The translations under genes and the position numbers were made by a program. Positions 1-10,420 of a stretch of DNA of 64,000 nucleotides are shown in pieces (the stretch's first letter is position 1; each line of letters opens with the position of its first letter). Source of the DNA: Orychophragmus violaceus (Eukaryota; Streptophyta; Magnoliopsida; Brassicales; Brassicaceae); the NCBI GenBank assembly GCA_030180135.1, contig CM058230.1, positions 10,913,082 through 10,977,081 of the forward strand, in the 5' to 3' direction. A model generated the notes under the pieces. It was not told the DNA's origin and made no database searches. It was given only the letters and a program-made list of their open reading frames with translations.

Positions 1-64
1 TCTTCTTTAGACTAAGCTTTTATTTTGTTTTTGTTTGTGTGGTTACTAACTCTCTTTCAAGTGT

Positions 65-1510
65 TTGTTCTTTTTGCAAGGTGCAAATCACAAGGAAGAG
101 AGCATGGTTTCAGAGATAGCTTCTATGTTGAGGGTTATGTTGGAAGCTCAAGAAAAAGAGATGGCTTGGAACCCTACAAGTCATCATGGATTTGACAGCA
201 CATCCACTTATCAAGGTGATCTTCCAAATGAGTACTCTTCTCATGAGTACCAATATGGATATGGTGATGGATACCAATCTTGGAACATGGAGCATGAGCA
301 TGAAGCTACTCACTCTTCTCAAATCTCTCATGATGAAGAACTTCTCAACATGGCAAGGTTGGCATTGGAAGGAAAAGAGAGGTACAATGAGAGCTTAAGG
401 ATGATCAACAATGATTTTGCTCATTTGCCTCAAGATGCAAGCATTGTTGAGCCAACACATGAGGAGAATGCTCAAGTCCAAGATGAATTCTTGAAAGAAG
501 CTTGCTCTTTCCAATCATGTGATCAAGAGCTTCTCAACTTGGCAAAGATGGCATTAGAAGGACAAGAGAGGTATAATGAGAGCTTAAGTATGATCAACAC
601 TGATTTTGTCCATTTGCCTCAAGATGCAAGTATTGTTGAGCTAATACATGAGGAGAATGGTCAAGTCCAAGATGAATTCTTGAAAGAAGCTGAAGAGACT
701 ATCAAGGAATTTGAAATGCTTTTTGGTTGCACTGTTGGTGAAAACCTTGTGATAAGGTATGAAGATGAGGATGATGAAGAGACAATCATAGGTGGTTCAA
801 CCAATGGAAACAATGAAGGAGTAGAAGAAGTTGTGAGAGTTAAGGAAGAGACTTATGAAGATGGGTTGGTTGTTGAGTGCAAGGAGATCAAGGAAGAGAA
901 CACACAAGATGAGCTCTCAATCATGGAAGAAGTGCCAAAGCAACCAAATCCCATGCAAAAGCCAACTGGAGGAATTCCTTTGGAGAAACAAGATGACCTC
1001 AAGGAAGAAGCCTTCAAGGAGGATGAAGAAGATGGATCTCCAATGGCACAACCCTTTCACAAGCTTCTTGGTATAGTCTCCACCACACCATTGAGCTTTC
1101 ATGATCTAAGGAAGATCCCTTTTGAGGAGATAAGGATGAAAGAGTTTAGGGGCTGGTTCTATGATGAGTATGATCCCGGTGATACAAACTCATGCCACAT
1201 CCCTAACCAAAAAAAGATTGAAGGGATAATCAAGCTTAGTGACTTAAAACAAGCTCACTTAGGAGGAATTCCCATGTCTATCCTTTTGGGGAGCTTTGGG
1301 GTATATGCAAAGAAGAAGAGAATGAGTTTTGGGATTGAGCAAAGGGACTTCAATGCTAAGTCAAAGGATGAGAAGCCAAAGCAATGGTCTAAGTTTGTGG
1401 GAAGTCTCATGCCAAATAAAAGATGCCTCCACCTCCCATTCCTCCTCTCCATCCCACTCTCCAAGTACCACTCCAACTTTTGTCTTTTTGATTTTGCATT
1501 TTTAATTTAG
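65..1510 (+). CDS. Retroelement ORF of unknown function (481 codons)
   Basis: I do not recognise a domain. The product is acidic and rich in Glu, Asn and Gln. Residues about 93 to 215 consist of two copies of a 63-residue unit beginning ELLN and containing RYNESL and LPQDASIVE. A Tyr/Gly/His-rich stretch lies near residues 55-75. There is no zinc knuckle, no D-T/S-G protease motif and no reverse transcriptase motif. Its place inside an LTR element, upstream of the polypurine tract, suggests an element-encoded extra ORF or a diverged gag; this is inference. A better start may be the ATG at 104, which begins MVSEIASML, since the first 13 residues look like leader. The reading frame is open with no stops, so it may still be under constraint or the copy may be young. 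Confidence 0.5.
   Translation: MFFLQGANHKEESMVSEIASMLRVMLEAQEKEMAWNPTSHHGFDSTSTYQGDLPNEYSSHEYQYGYGDGYQSWNMEHEHEATHSSQISHDEELLNMARLALEGKERYNESLRMINNDFAHLPQDASIVEPTHEENAQVQDEFLKEACSFQSCDQELLNLAKMALEGQERYNESLSMINTDFVHLPQDASIVELIHEENGQVQDEFLKEAEETIKEFEMLFGCTVGENLVIRYEDEDDEETIIGGSTNGNNEGVEEVVRVKEETYEDGLVVECKEIKEENTQDELSIMEEVPKQPNPMQKPTGGIPLEKQDDLKEEAFKEDEEDGSPMAQPFHKLLGIVSTTPLSFHDLRKIPFEEIRMKEFRGWFYDEYDPGDTNSCHIPNQKKIEGIIKLSDLKQAHLGGIPMSILLGSFGVYAKKKRMSFGIEQRDFNAKSKDEKPKQWSKFVGSLMPNKRCLHLPFLLSIPLSKYHSNFCLFDFAFLI
341..718 (+). repeat. Two-copy 189-bp direct repeat inside the retroelement ORF
   Basis: The motif CTTCTCAAC starts at 341 and again at 530, an offset of 189 bp (63 codons). The frame is preserved, so the repeat duplicates a protein module. 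The copies differ at scattered positions, for example KERYNESLRM against QERYNESLSM. Confidence 0.85.
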
Positions 1511-3066
1511 TCTTTTGTCTCTTTCCCTTGCTTCTTTCACACAAGGGACTGTGTGATTTAAGTTTGGGGGAGGAGACTAGTCGCTAATAATGTGTTTTGT
1601 GTTCTTATCTTCTTTTCTTGTATCTTGAGTCTCATTCATGCATCTAAGGCATAGAAAACCATAAAAATTTGAAATTTTTTGAAAATTTTCACAAAAAGAA
1701 GCATGCATTAACATCTTTAGGATTGAGTCTAGTATATTTTAGCATTGTATTTTATTTTGCATAAACCGTTTTGATGAAACTTCCATTTGAGTGTCAACTC
1801 ATGAGCTTGAATTAATGCCCTCTTTAGGAGTTATAAATGCATTTGAGTAAATTTGAAGTTAAGGATGCACCATGTTTGGATCTCACTAGCTTGAAAGTTA
1901 TACCTCATTGTTGATACATGTCACCCTTTGTAGCACAACTCTAATGAACTTGGACTTAATTTGAACTTTCAATTACTCTCTCTTGGAACTTAGATTGCTC
2001 ACCAATTGTAACTCTAAAAACAATCATGCTTGCTTATCCCTTTTGACATTCTTACAATCATTGATTGGCCATTTGCATCACATAATGGTATCCTCACCTT
2101 GAACCTTAGCCCATCGTTCTTTTCCCCTTGTTGATTCTTGAGTGAGGCCTCTTGTTGATAATGCAAACTTGTGCAAAATTTTGAAATGATAGGAGAACGA
2201 CAAGAACTCACTTCCATGTGCCAATTGAATTGATTGGCTAGATCTAGGATTTGATGGGGTTTGAGTGTGAGAGATCATTTCTTGAGTGAGTTGAAAATAA
2301 AAGAGTGATTTGGGAGCAAATAAAAGTAAAGGGAAAAGCCATGAGGTGAAAGTGTTCAAAGAAAAGGTTTAAGAAGTGGGAAATGAAGTAATAGCTCTAA
2401 GTTCATATGTATTTGAGTTCTATAAGAAAATATAAGCAAAGAGAAAAGAAAATGAAAAGAAAAGAGAGCTAAGTGTTGAAAGAAAAGAGATTTCCCAAGT
2501 TGTAAAAAGAGTGAAAAGAGTGGGGTGTGAGTTTAAAGATAAAAAAAAGTGGATTTGGAATTGGATTTATGCTTTGGGTTTTGGGATTTAAGTTAAAGAA
2601 AGGGTAGAACATGGAAGTGGATGCTTGTATGCATGAATTGTTCTCTTTCTTCCTACTTTTGCATAAAGTCTTGTATTCCTTTTATTGAGATAAGCCACTA
2701 AACACTTGTAACCCTCACCAAAACCCATGTTAAGCCTCTTTGACACCTTGCCCTTTGGTTTGTGGTTCATGTTTCCAAGTAGAGAGTCCACCAAACACCT
2801 AATTGAATGTTAAAGAGTTGTGTTGCTTTGGTTGCTTGTTATTGCTTTGATGGTTTGATCATTAGTGCGAAATGTTTGATGAGCATGGCTAACTCTTTTG
2901 GAGTAGAGATTGTTTGTGCATTTGCAACTACTTTGAAGGGCATTAAATTGAATTCCTTTGTTGACATTCTCGGATTTCATCTCCCATTTTCAAACCCTTC
3001 TCCCTAACTTGCCTTTGAGTTGTTGATGCTTGCTTGTGGACAAGCAAGGTTTAAGTTTGGGGGAAT
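1511..3066 (+). other. Non-coding internal region of the retroelement with two purine tracts
   Basis: No convincing gene. The motif TTTAAGTTTGGGGGA occurs at about 1558 and again at about 3050. The second copy abuts the 3' LTR and is the polypurine tract that primes plus-strand synthesis; the first lies just after the ORF and could be an internal tract. The stretch around 2340-2530 is strongly purine-rich on the plus strand. Short ORFs at 2014-2359 and 2588-3007 have no recognisable content. Confidence 0.6.
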
Positions 3067-3307
3067 TGATATTCATGCATATTCATGCATTTGAGCTTTA
3101 ATTAAGATCTTGTTTCACTCTTTTTGTTCATGCATTTGCATCATTACGTTGTCCTTTGTTGCATTTAGAGTATATTAGCATTTATTATAGGAATTAGCTT
3201 CTTTAGGTTGTTTTTGGAGTGTTCTTTGTGTTTTTCAGGTGCTATGGAGTTTGAGTGTGGCTAAGGAGCAAGATTGGAGCTCAAAGGATGAAGAGGAGAA
3301 ATCAGAC

Positions 3308-3460
3308 AGCTCGTATCGGCCTACGTATCGGGTGACAGGTCGATACAGACTCTCGGATTAAAAGCAGGAAGCCAGTATCGGCCAGCGTATCGGCCTAACA
3401 GGCCGATACAGTATTCATATCGGGCAGCGTATCGGCCTGACAGGTCGATACAGTTTTCGG
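3308..3460 (+). repeat. Three degenerate repeats in U3 built from GTATCGGCC
   Basis: Three units (about 3308-3356, 3371-3412 and 3414-3460) each contain forward TATCGG motifs followed by a reverse copy of the form GGTCGATACAG, so each unit could fold. They end about 60 bp upstream of the TATA box, where enhancer repeats of LTR promoters often sit. Confidence 0.7.
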
Positions 3461-3516
3461 TGAAGACCATTTCCAGACAGCTTTATTTACGAAAATGCCA
3501 CTGCGTGGCTCCCAAC

Positions 3517-3525
3517 TATAAATAA
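3517..3525 (+). promoter_or_regulatory. TATA box of the LTR
   Basis: TATAAATAA, about 450 bp into the LTR and downstream of the U3 repeats. Transcription of the element would start about 30 bp further on. Confidence 0.55.
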
Positions 3526-4532
3526 TCATTTTGGGGATTAAAAAACCATAAGCTACCTAAGCCTTAGATTTCTTTTGTCTTATGCTTTTGTTTATGATTT
3601 TAGAACTTGTAAACCTTTGATTTTAAAGTTTAAATTAAGTGTTTCTCTTGTTTCTCTTAATCTCTCTTTTTATCTATGATTTCTCATATCTCTCTTATGA
3701 TTAAAGAGTAGAGTTTTTGGGTTTTGTGGATGAGGTTGATTTAGGTGGTTTATGTGATGATTAGTGATGCTTAGGACTTGATTATGAATGATCATTCTCT
3801 AATTTGTTGATCTCTATGCTAGGTTGCAAGGAATTGTTGAATCTAGATGTTAGACTTTTCATGCCCGAAATGTGTTCGATGAAATGCTTGAATGAACTTT
3901 TTAGAGGATTTTCATATCTTAGCCTAAGAGATTAGATGTCTAAGGTGATTATTGATAATAGGAACTTGAAATTAATGCTTGTTTGACTCTTAATCACAAA
4001 TGAGAATTTGATCTTGATTAGGGATTAGACAAAGGGATTAGTGCCAAGAGATTGGATTAGTCTAATGATTAGTGTTCTTAGCCTAAGGATTAACTTTGCT
4101 AAAAGGTATTTGATGGATATTAATACATGCTTGGCTTGTAATTTGCAAATGAGAATTGAATGATTGCATGATTAGCATAGAAGTTATGAACATGAGAATG
4201 TGATTAGCTTAATTATGATCAATAACCTTGTTTAGCATTGTTTGATTGATTGAAACATCATTGATTGTCTCTAGATCACCTAGTCTCCATAGCCTCATCC
4301 TAGGACCCTTCTTTTAGGTTGTTTAGTTCTTTATTTGCTTTATTGCTTTCTTGTTTGTTTAGGATTGTTACATAAGTCTTCTTTTATCCATTTTGATTAG
4401 ATTAAGAAGTTGAATGTATTCTTAGTGCCATATTCTCTACCCATTTGGATTGATAACCTCAAGTATTACAATGACATGTTTAGTAATTTTGAGGAATTGA
4501 TAGAGTCAAGAACCGAAAAATCCTACTTATCA

Positions 4533-5060
4533 GCTAGCCACAAAGCCGTAGCCACCGTCAGCCATCCTAACCTGCGGTAGACCCGTCCTCAAGGTCTGAA
4601 CCACCGGAGAGGAGATTTGTAGCGAACCAAGCCAACAGTCACTGTCTATCCCGCAACGCGAGAGAGACCAAATAAAGAGGAGGAGCAGACTCACACCACC
4701 ACTACTCCACCGAGCGCGAGACACCAAGAAGAGGACATGATACCCGCCGGAGAAAGAAAATCGCCGGAGACTGAATCGGGTTAGATTGACGAACCAGGTG
4801 AGGCGGCAAAGACGGAGAGCACCCACTGAAGCAGGAGCACGAGGTCTCCACCGCAGCTGTCGCGAACCCGTGGTAACTGCGTCGCCAGAACCAGAGGACC
4901 ACGCCTTGATCTATCCGCCGCGATACCGATATCATCGGAGGCCACAGAGACAGGAAAACGAACGACGACGACAAGTTTCTAAAAATGACAAGAGCCGGCG
5001 CTGGAGCTAAGAAAGCCTCCAGCGTCGGAGGAAGGAGCAGATCTGGATTGAAAGTTTATT
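4533..5060. other. GC-rich segment of possible retroposon origin
   Basis: Composition switches abruptly from the AT-rich LTR to GC-rich DNA with many CGCCGG-type words and returns to AT-rich at about 5060. The look is the same as the poly(A) retroposons at 39.2-43.8 kb read on the minus strand, but no poly(T) end is present; the LTR element may have inserted into it and separated the ends. Overlapping ORFs on both strands (to 98 codons) have no recognisable domain. Confidence 0.35.
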
Positions 5061-5263
5061 GGCGGCGGGATGAGAACGAAATTTATAAACTTATTTCTCT
5101 GTTTATTAAGAATGTTATTTTTCGACAAGTGAATATTCAAGAACATAATTCACTAATTTGGTAAATAATATTTAAAGATAATAACTGACCAGAAACAATT
5201 AATTTACTGGTACTAATAAGTAGTCAAAATTAAATAAAATAAAAATACAAACCATCTTCATTA

Positions 5264-5434
5264 GATCATGTCCATCTGTGTTATCGGCGTGGGTTTCTTA
5301 ACTATTCATTTTTTTGTTTTTTTTGTTTTTTTTTTTAAATCTGTCGGAAAAAAAAAAAATTTAAAAAAAGTTGACCAATAACATCGCGCCACGTGGCGTG
5401 AACAGTGTAAGGATCGATCCTTATATAAGGATTT
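5264..5434. mobile_element. Truncated MITE (Harbinger-type family)
   Basis: It is preceded by TTA at 5261-5263 and begins GATCATGTCCATC. It shares the internal words AACAGTGTAAGGATCGATCC and CCACGTGGC with the MITEs at 5438, 25074 and 44500, but stops at GGATTTTAA where the next copy begins, so its right half is missing. Confidence 0.6.
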
Positions 5435-5437
5435 TAA

Positions 5438-5689
5438 GAGCATGACCATCAATGAACCCCCTTTGGGGGTTCTTAAAAAAAAAAATTTTTTTTTTTTTTT
5501 GGGAAAAGTGTAAAAAAAAAAAATTCGAAAAAAAAAATTAGACGAATGATAAACCGCCACGTGTCATAAACAGTGTAAGAACCGGTTCTTAAATAAGGAT
5601 TTTTAGGACCCGGGTTCTTAACTATTCACGTGGGACCCACGTGAATAGTTAAGAAACTATCCCCTTAAGAACCCCCAATGTGGGTGCTC
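5438..5689. mobile_element. MITE, Harbinger-type family
   Basis: Terminal inverted repeats are GAGCATGACCATC at the left and the complement of CAATGTGGGTGCTC at the right, flanked by TAA and TTA. It has A/T homopolymer runs, a CACGTGTC word and a perfect palindrome near the right end. It carries no coding capacity. Two relatives in this window have clean TTA target duplications, which is why I place the family with PIF/Harbinger. Confidence 0.75.
5615..5655. repeat. Perfect 41-nt palindrome with CACGTG arms
   Basis: Twenty bases on each side of A5635 are exact reverse complements. The arms contain CTTAACTATTCACGTGGG. The other MITE copies carry the same palindrome with 1 to several changes (about 25256-25292 and 44527-44584). 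Confidence 0.9.
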
Positions 5690-5850
5690 TTAGTCTTGGA
5701 CAGAAAACAACAATGGTAATATCAACCACAATATGTTTTAAAATAAAAATAAAAACATAAAAGAATGACCGTGTTGTATGTAAATGACCGAACGAACCTT
5801 AACCGACAGCGACAGTATTTTTGAGACGGAGCAGTAGAACTCTCGCTCTC

Positions 5851-5857
5851 TATAAAG
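5851..5857 (+). promoter_or_regulatory. TATA box of the ATL80-like gene
   Basis: TATAAAG within a CT-rich stretch, 131 bp upstream of the ATG at 5982. The interval is a CT-rich leader without an intron. Confidence 0.65.
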
Positions 5858-5981
5858 CTCTGCTCCTCTTGGCCTCTTCAAAAACCTCTCAGACTCAAAT
5901 CAAATCCTTCCTTTTTTTCTTTCAAAACTCTCAAACGAACCCAAAACAACACAAAACACAAACTCTTCTCTCTCGCTCAAA

Positions 5982-6581
5982 ATGGCGCGCCTTCTCTTCC
6001 GTCTTCTCGGAGAATCTAACTCCCCATCCGTGGCAGATAGTTCCACCGCCGCTTTGAATTCCGATCTCGTCGTCATCCTAGCTGCTCTCCTCTGCGCCTT
6101 GATTTGCGTTCTCGGTCTAATCGCGGTTTCTCGATGCGTCTGGCTACGTCGTCTCGCCGCCGGTAACAGAACCGCCCCCGGATCTCAAGGCGGTTCCGGT
6201 CAATCTCCTTTACCGCCGGTAGCAGTGGCGAACAAAGGACTGAAGAAGAAAGTACTCCAATCTCTCCCGAAGCTGACTTTCTCGCCGGAATCACCTTCGT
6301 CGGAGAAATTCGCCGAGTGCGCGATCTGTCTGACGGAATTCTCCGCCGGCGACGAGCTTCGTGTTTTACCGCAGTGTGGTCACGGATTCCACGTGTCTTG
6401 CATTGACACGTGGCTCGGGTCTCACTCATCTTGCCCTTCTTGCCGTCAGATCTTGGTGGTTGCCAGGTGTAATAAGTGTGGCGGTTTGCCCGGTAGCTCT
6501 AGCTCCGGACGTGAACCCGTACCCGAAATTGAGATCCGAATCAAGCAAGGCGAAGATGATCCAAATTCCTTCCTACCTTGA
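5982..6581 (+). CDS. ATL80: RING-H2 E3 ubiquitin ligase, ATL family
   Basis: Single-exon gene of 199 codons, normal for short plant ATL proteins. Residues 29-52 form one hydrophobic membrane segment after a short N-terminus. Residues 86-100 carry the GLD-type motif (GLKKKVLQSLPKLTF). The RING-H2 domain spans residues 113-154 with ligands C113, C116, C132, H134, H137, C140, C151 and C154 and the WLGSH spacing typical of the family. It should recruit an E2 enzyme and ubiquitinate membrane-associated or nearby targets. The protein matches my recollection of A. thaliana ATL80 (At1g20823) almost throughout; ATL8 is the close paralog. The start has an in-frame context preceded by the CT-rich leader, and all zinc ligands are present, so the gene looks functional. 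Confidence 0.93.
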   Translation: MARLLFRLLGESNSPSVADSSTAALNSDLVVILAALLCALICVLGLIAVSRCVWLRRLAAGNRTAPGSQGGSGQSPLPPVAVANKGLKKKVLQSLPKLTFSPESPSSEKFAECAICLTEFSAGDELRVLPQCGHGFHVSCIDTWLGSHSSCPSCRQILVVARCNKCGGLPGSSSSGREPVPEIEIRIKQGEDDPNSFLP

Positions 6582-7014
6582 TTTTTCATTTCGTCGATTA
6601 GATATCTCTCTAAGTTAATGCAGATCATTTTAAGTTGATACTAATGTTTATATTCTGCTAGTGTACATATTTATAATGAGTTTTGTAAATGGTGTATGCA
6701 AATGGAAATTTAACGATTTGCGTTGAACCTTCTATTAATTTTAGTTTACCAAATAATTGTTGAACAATAGTCAAATATTACACAAAATAATAATAATCAT
6801 TTTTTGTCAGTAAAAAAAAATGCTAATAATCAAACTTGTTTTTGAAGACACTAACTGATATTTTCAAATCTACACAAAATATTTCTATATCGAAATGTCA
6901 GCCTATTCTATGGGATTCAAATTAACTATTTAATAGCTATTTCATCCAACAATCAGTCATACTTGAAACAAATATTGAAATTTAATAAAACAGTATAGAT
7001 AATCAAAACAAATT

Positions 7015-7740
7015 AATTTATATTTTAACATATTTTATAATAGTCTAAATATTTTTAAAATTTTGATAGAACAATCATTTAAAATTTTTAACGTAAAAAC
7101 ATCAATCGTAATCAAACTCATCATATATTCCAATAATATAAATATTGAATAATTTAATATTTTATCAAATAAAAATATATCAATTGAAATTAGTTAATAA
7201 ATATTGTTAACCCGTTCCAATAGTCAAAATTAGTTTTTAATAGTATAGATAATTAAAATTGGTTAATCTATTCATATAAATATTTATTTTATTGATCAAA
7301 ATGTAACTAAAATATGATAATCTATTCATTTAACATTTTTGTATTGATTTAAGTTCATTTTAATGTTTTATGATTAAAATTGGTTAATTTATCTTTTTAA
7401 CTTGTATTCCAAAGAACATAAATATTTTAAAATACTTTTTCTAATAAAAACAAATTAATCTAAATTTCAACCATCTTATATTAGTTTAAGTATTTTGAAA
7501 GTCTGATAAAATAATCCTTTAAAAAATTTCATCGTAAATACATCAACCGTAATAAAAGTCATCACATATTCCTGTAATATAAATATTAAATAATTTTAAT
7601 ATTTTATCAAGTTAAGAATATATCAATTTAAATTGGTTGATACATCTTTTTAACGCGTTCTAGTAGTCAAATTTTGTTTCTAATCGTATAGACAACTGAA
7701 ATCGGTTAATCTATTTTAATATATTTTTATGTTTTATAAT
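7015..7740. repeat. Diverged tandem duplication, 441-bp offset
   Basis: Landmarks recur at constant offset: CATCAATCGTAAT at 7100 and CATCAACCGTAAT at 7541, both followed by similar text through a GTATAGA.AA word and GGTTAATCTATT. The second copy is slightly shorter at its end. Confidence 0.75.
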
Positions 7741-7823
7741 TGTCTTAATATAAAAAATTTAGTAATTATTTTTTCTTAAAAATCAAAAAGTTAAAATATT
7801 TTTGTTAGATTTTGCTATAGTAT

Positions 7824-7828
<5 letters not shown>

Positions 7829-7860
<32 letters not shown>
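7829..7860. repeat. (AT)n microsatellite
   Basis: Sixteen uninterrupted AT dinucleotides in an AT-rich setting. Confidence 0.95.
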
Positions 7861-7862
<2 letters not shown>

Positions 7863-8750
7863 ATTTCAATTAAAAAGATATTAAAAGATACTATAAAAAT
7901 ATATTTTCGAATAAAATCATTAATTAGAGAATATTTATATTAAAATATAATTAAAATTATTTTATAGTATATTCAATTAGAACTTCGAAATTAATATTTA
8001 TTTAGTTTAAGAAATTGAAAAATAAAAATATTTTTATGATATCTATATATTTGAAATAAAAAGATATTATGAATATATTTTGGAACATAATCATTAATTA
8101 GAGAATATTTAATAGGTCCCACATATAGTCTAAAATTTAATAATCCAAAATTACCTTTAATGAAATCCAAAAATTTCAAATAAAAGTAGTGGCACAAAAA
8201 ATAATATTCCACGTAAACCCAAGGATAATTTCAAAAATAGTCATATGTTTTAATGGTATAGATGTTGTTTAACTTGGTTACAAAATAATATATCAATAAA
8301 AACTCAAAAGATTTTGAACGTTTATAAGACACGAAATTATATGGACACTAAATCATAATATCTTTTTACGGTAGATAATAATTTATCACATACCAAATTT
8401 ATTTATTTACAAACGATTTTCACTTTTTTGTCAACCAAGCGATTTTCACTTAATACACAGTAAATATAAATTTTAGTTTTTATTTTATTGCTATAAGTCA
8501 AATACTATTATAAATAATAAATAAAAACAGTTTTAATCCCTCGTATTAATAAATCCTAACCGCTACTACTCAAAAGTCAAACTACAAACGAAACTGATGT
8601 GTGCAGTGGATTCGCAATCTGTAATGCTTGAATGCAATATAAAATCCTTCGAATGCACCGAAATAAAAAGTATTAAAATTAAAAATTATGTTTAAAAATA
8701 GAGCAGCAAAAGACTATTTGATCAGTTGTTACTTGACTTTTTTTTTAATA

Positions 8751-9452
8751 TGTGAGTGGTTGTCTCAATTTGGGTCGGGTCAACTCGCGGGTAAGCGGAT
8801 TTGGTTCTCGTATTGGGCCAAAGTCGATAAGTAGTTGAGTCCAGCTAAAGTTCGAGTTTACACAAAATATCTAGCTGGGCCTTAGCTTGAAAATTGGCCC
8901 AGCACGGATCGGTTACAAAACCGTTGTAACGGTCATCGTCCTCGTTAAGCCGAATACAGAGAAACATAGTGTTAACGAAAAACAGAGCATTCGGGTTTCT
9001 TGGAGTTACAACAGAGAAGAGTTACAGAGGTGCAGAAGGTGAAGGTCTTGACGGCAAGGTTCACGGTCTTCTACGAGAGCGAAGGCGCTTCGCTCGAGCT
9101 ACTGCGGCTTCCCTCTTTCTTCTCAGGCGGTACGCAGCGGCGGCTTTCCGGTATCTCCTCCGGTGAAAAGCTATCTTCTTAACCATTGCTAGTTTGCTCC
9201 GCAAGTGCCTGTGATCAAGAGTAGTGCGTTAATCTTTCAGTCCGATTGTATTACGCAAGATCATAGTAAAGGCTTGGTGGTTTGGATCCACCCCCAGACA
9301 GTAGCTTCGGTGAAGTCTGGGTAAACAATCTCGTGTGTTCATTTAGTTTCTTGCAATCGTCAAAGTAACCAACCTGCAAAAGAAACAAACTCGTTAGAAC
9401 CGGTTAAGAACACAAGATAAGACTTAGGTGAATTGAGCATAAAGTCTTAACA
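8751..9452 (+). repeat. 5' LTR of copia element A
   Basis: It begins TGTGAGTGG, ends TCTTAACA, and is the same length as the 3' copy. Confidence 0.95.
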
Positions 9453-9454
9453 AG

Positions 9455-9466
9455 TGGTATCAGAGC
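9455..9466 (+). other. Primer-binding site of element A
   Basis: TGGTATCAGAGC, two bases after the LTR, complementary to the 3' end of plant initiator tRNA-Met. Confidence 0.9.
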
Positions 9467-9585
9467 ATCAGGTTCTCGGTGCAAGAAGATCACGGTCCAG
9501 TGATCTAAGGGTGTTCAGGATCTGAGGTTATCGGATCAAGGAGGTTCGTAGGCTCTGTGATCTAAAGAAGTTAAAGATCACAACC

Positions 9586-10398
9586 ATGGAGGCTGTTAAG
9601 AAGTTCGAGATGGAGAAGTTCGATGGGAAAGGTGATTTCGGGATGTGGAAGTTCAGGATGTTAATGGCTCTTGAACTCCAAGGACTGGGACAGGTTACAA
9701 GGGAAATCACAGGAGAGTCAACGTCGGATGAAAAGGAAGAGGGTAAAGATGGTGATCCCATGACTGAGAAGCAAAAGAAAGACAGAGCAAGGAACTTGAT
9801 ATGCTCATGTCTTTCTACCATTGTTCTACGCAAGGTAATGAAACAGACCACAGCTGCAGGGGTTTGGAAAGCTTTGGAAGATGACTATCAAACAAAGACA
9901 TTGCCAAACCGGATATATCTCAAGCAAAGATTTGCCAGTTTCAAGATGGAAAAACACAAAAGTATTGAAGAGAATATGGATGTGTTCTTGAAACTAGTGG
10001 ATGACTTAGCAAGCTTGAACATTGAGGTCTCGGATGAGGATCAAGCAGTTCAGGTATTGTCAGGACTTCCAGAACAGTATGCTTCATTGGTGCACACACT
10101 GAAGTATGGGAACAAGAAGGAAACACTGACCTTGAGTGAGGTGGTAACCTCGGCTCATGCTAACGAGATAGAGCTCAGGGAACTGGGTCTGCTAAAGAAG
10201 ACAAAGTCAGAGTCTGAAGGGTTATACGTGGGACAAGGAAAGTCAGGGAAGAAGTCATCAGGAAAGAACAGCTGGAAAGGAAAGGGTAAAGGGTCAAAGG
10301 ACTCTAAGGACAGTCAGTCAGCTCAGCAAAAGGTTAGAATGTTGGGTCTGCGGAAAAGAGGGACACTTCAAGAAGGACTGTCCACAGAGAAAGAATAA
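9586..10398 (+). pseudogene. Element A gag (frameshifted before the zinc knuckle)
   Basis: It encodes the copia nucleocapsid polyprotein of about 250 residues, with the N-terminal GKGDFGMWKFRM region and a Lys/Gly/Ser-rich stretch from residue 220. Near 10335-10341 the frame shifts: the CCHC zinc knuckle (CWVCGKEGHFKKDC) is readable only in the next frame, the one used by pol. One extra base explains this. A programmed frameshift is possible in principle, but I see no slippery heptamer and the related elements here use one continuous frame, so a mutation is likelier. Confidence 0.85.
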
Positions 10399-10420
10399 GA
10401 AACCAGGCAGTTCAGCAAAT

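Larger units (their letters stand above)
1..4532 (+). mobile_element. LTR retrotransposon, 3' part (Ty3/gypsy-like or LARD)
   Basis: The 5' end lies outside the window. What is present is one long ORF, about 1.5 kb of non-coding internal DNA, a polypurine tract and a complete-looking 3' LTR that starts TGATA and ends TATCA. No protease, reverse transcriptase or integrase motif is visible in any frame, so this is either the part downstream of pol in an Athila/Tat-like gypsy element or a large non-autonomous derivative (LARD). The target-site duplication cannot be checked because the 5' flank is missing; the five bases after the LTR are GCTAG. Confidence 0.75.
3067..4532 (+). repeat. 3' LTR of the gypsy-like element
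   Basis: It follows the polypurine tract directly, begins TGATA and ends TATCA (a perfect 5-bp terminal inverted repeat), and is 1466 bp long. A TATA box (TATAAATAA) lies at 3517-3525, with a U3 repeat cluster upstream of it. Confidence 0.8.
6582..8750. other. AT-rich intergenic DNA downstream of ATL80
   Basis: The first 150 bp are probably the ATL80 3' UTR. The rest is very AT-rich with no supported gene. It holds a diverged 441-bp tandem duplication, an (AT)n run and a 175-bp-offset repeat of the phrase CATTAATTAGAGAATATTTA (about 7918 and 8093). The words AATAGTATAGA and AATCGTATAGAC (near 7232 and 7680) look like decayed minus-strand Helitron 5' ends, which is a weak inference. Confidence 0.6.

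Noticed and set aside
8969..9182. ORFs repeated at 22306-22503
   Set aside because: They are the same stretch of the two LTRs of element A; LTR leader sequence, not a gene.
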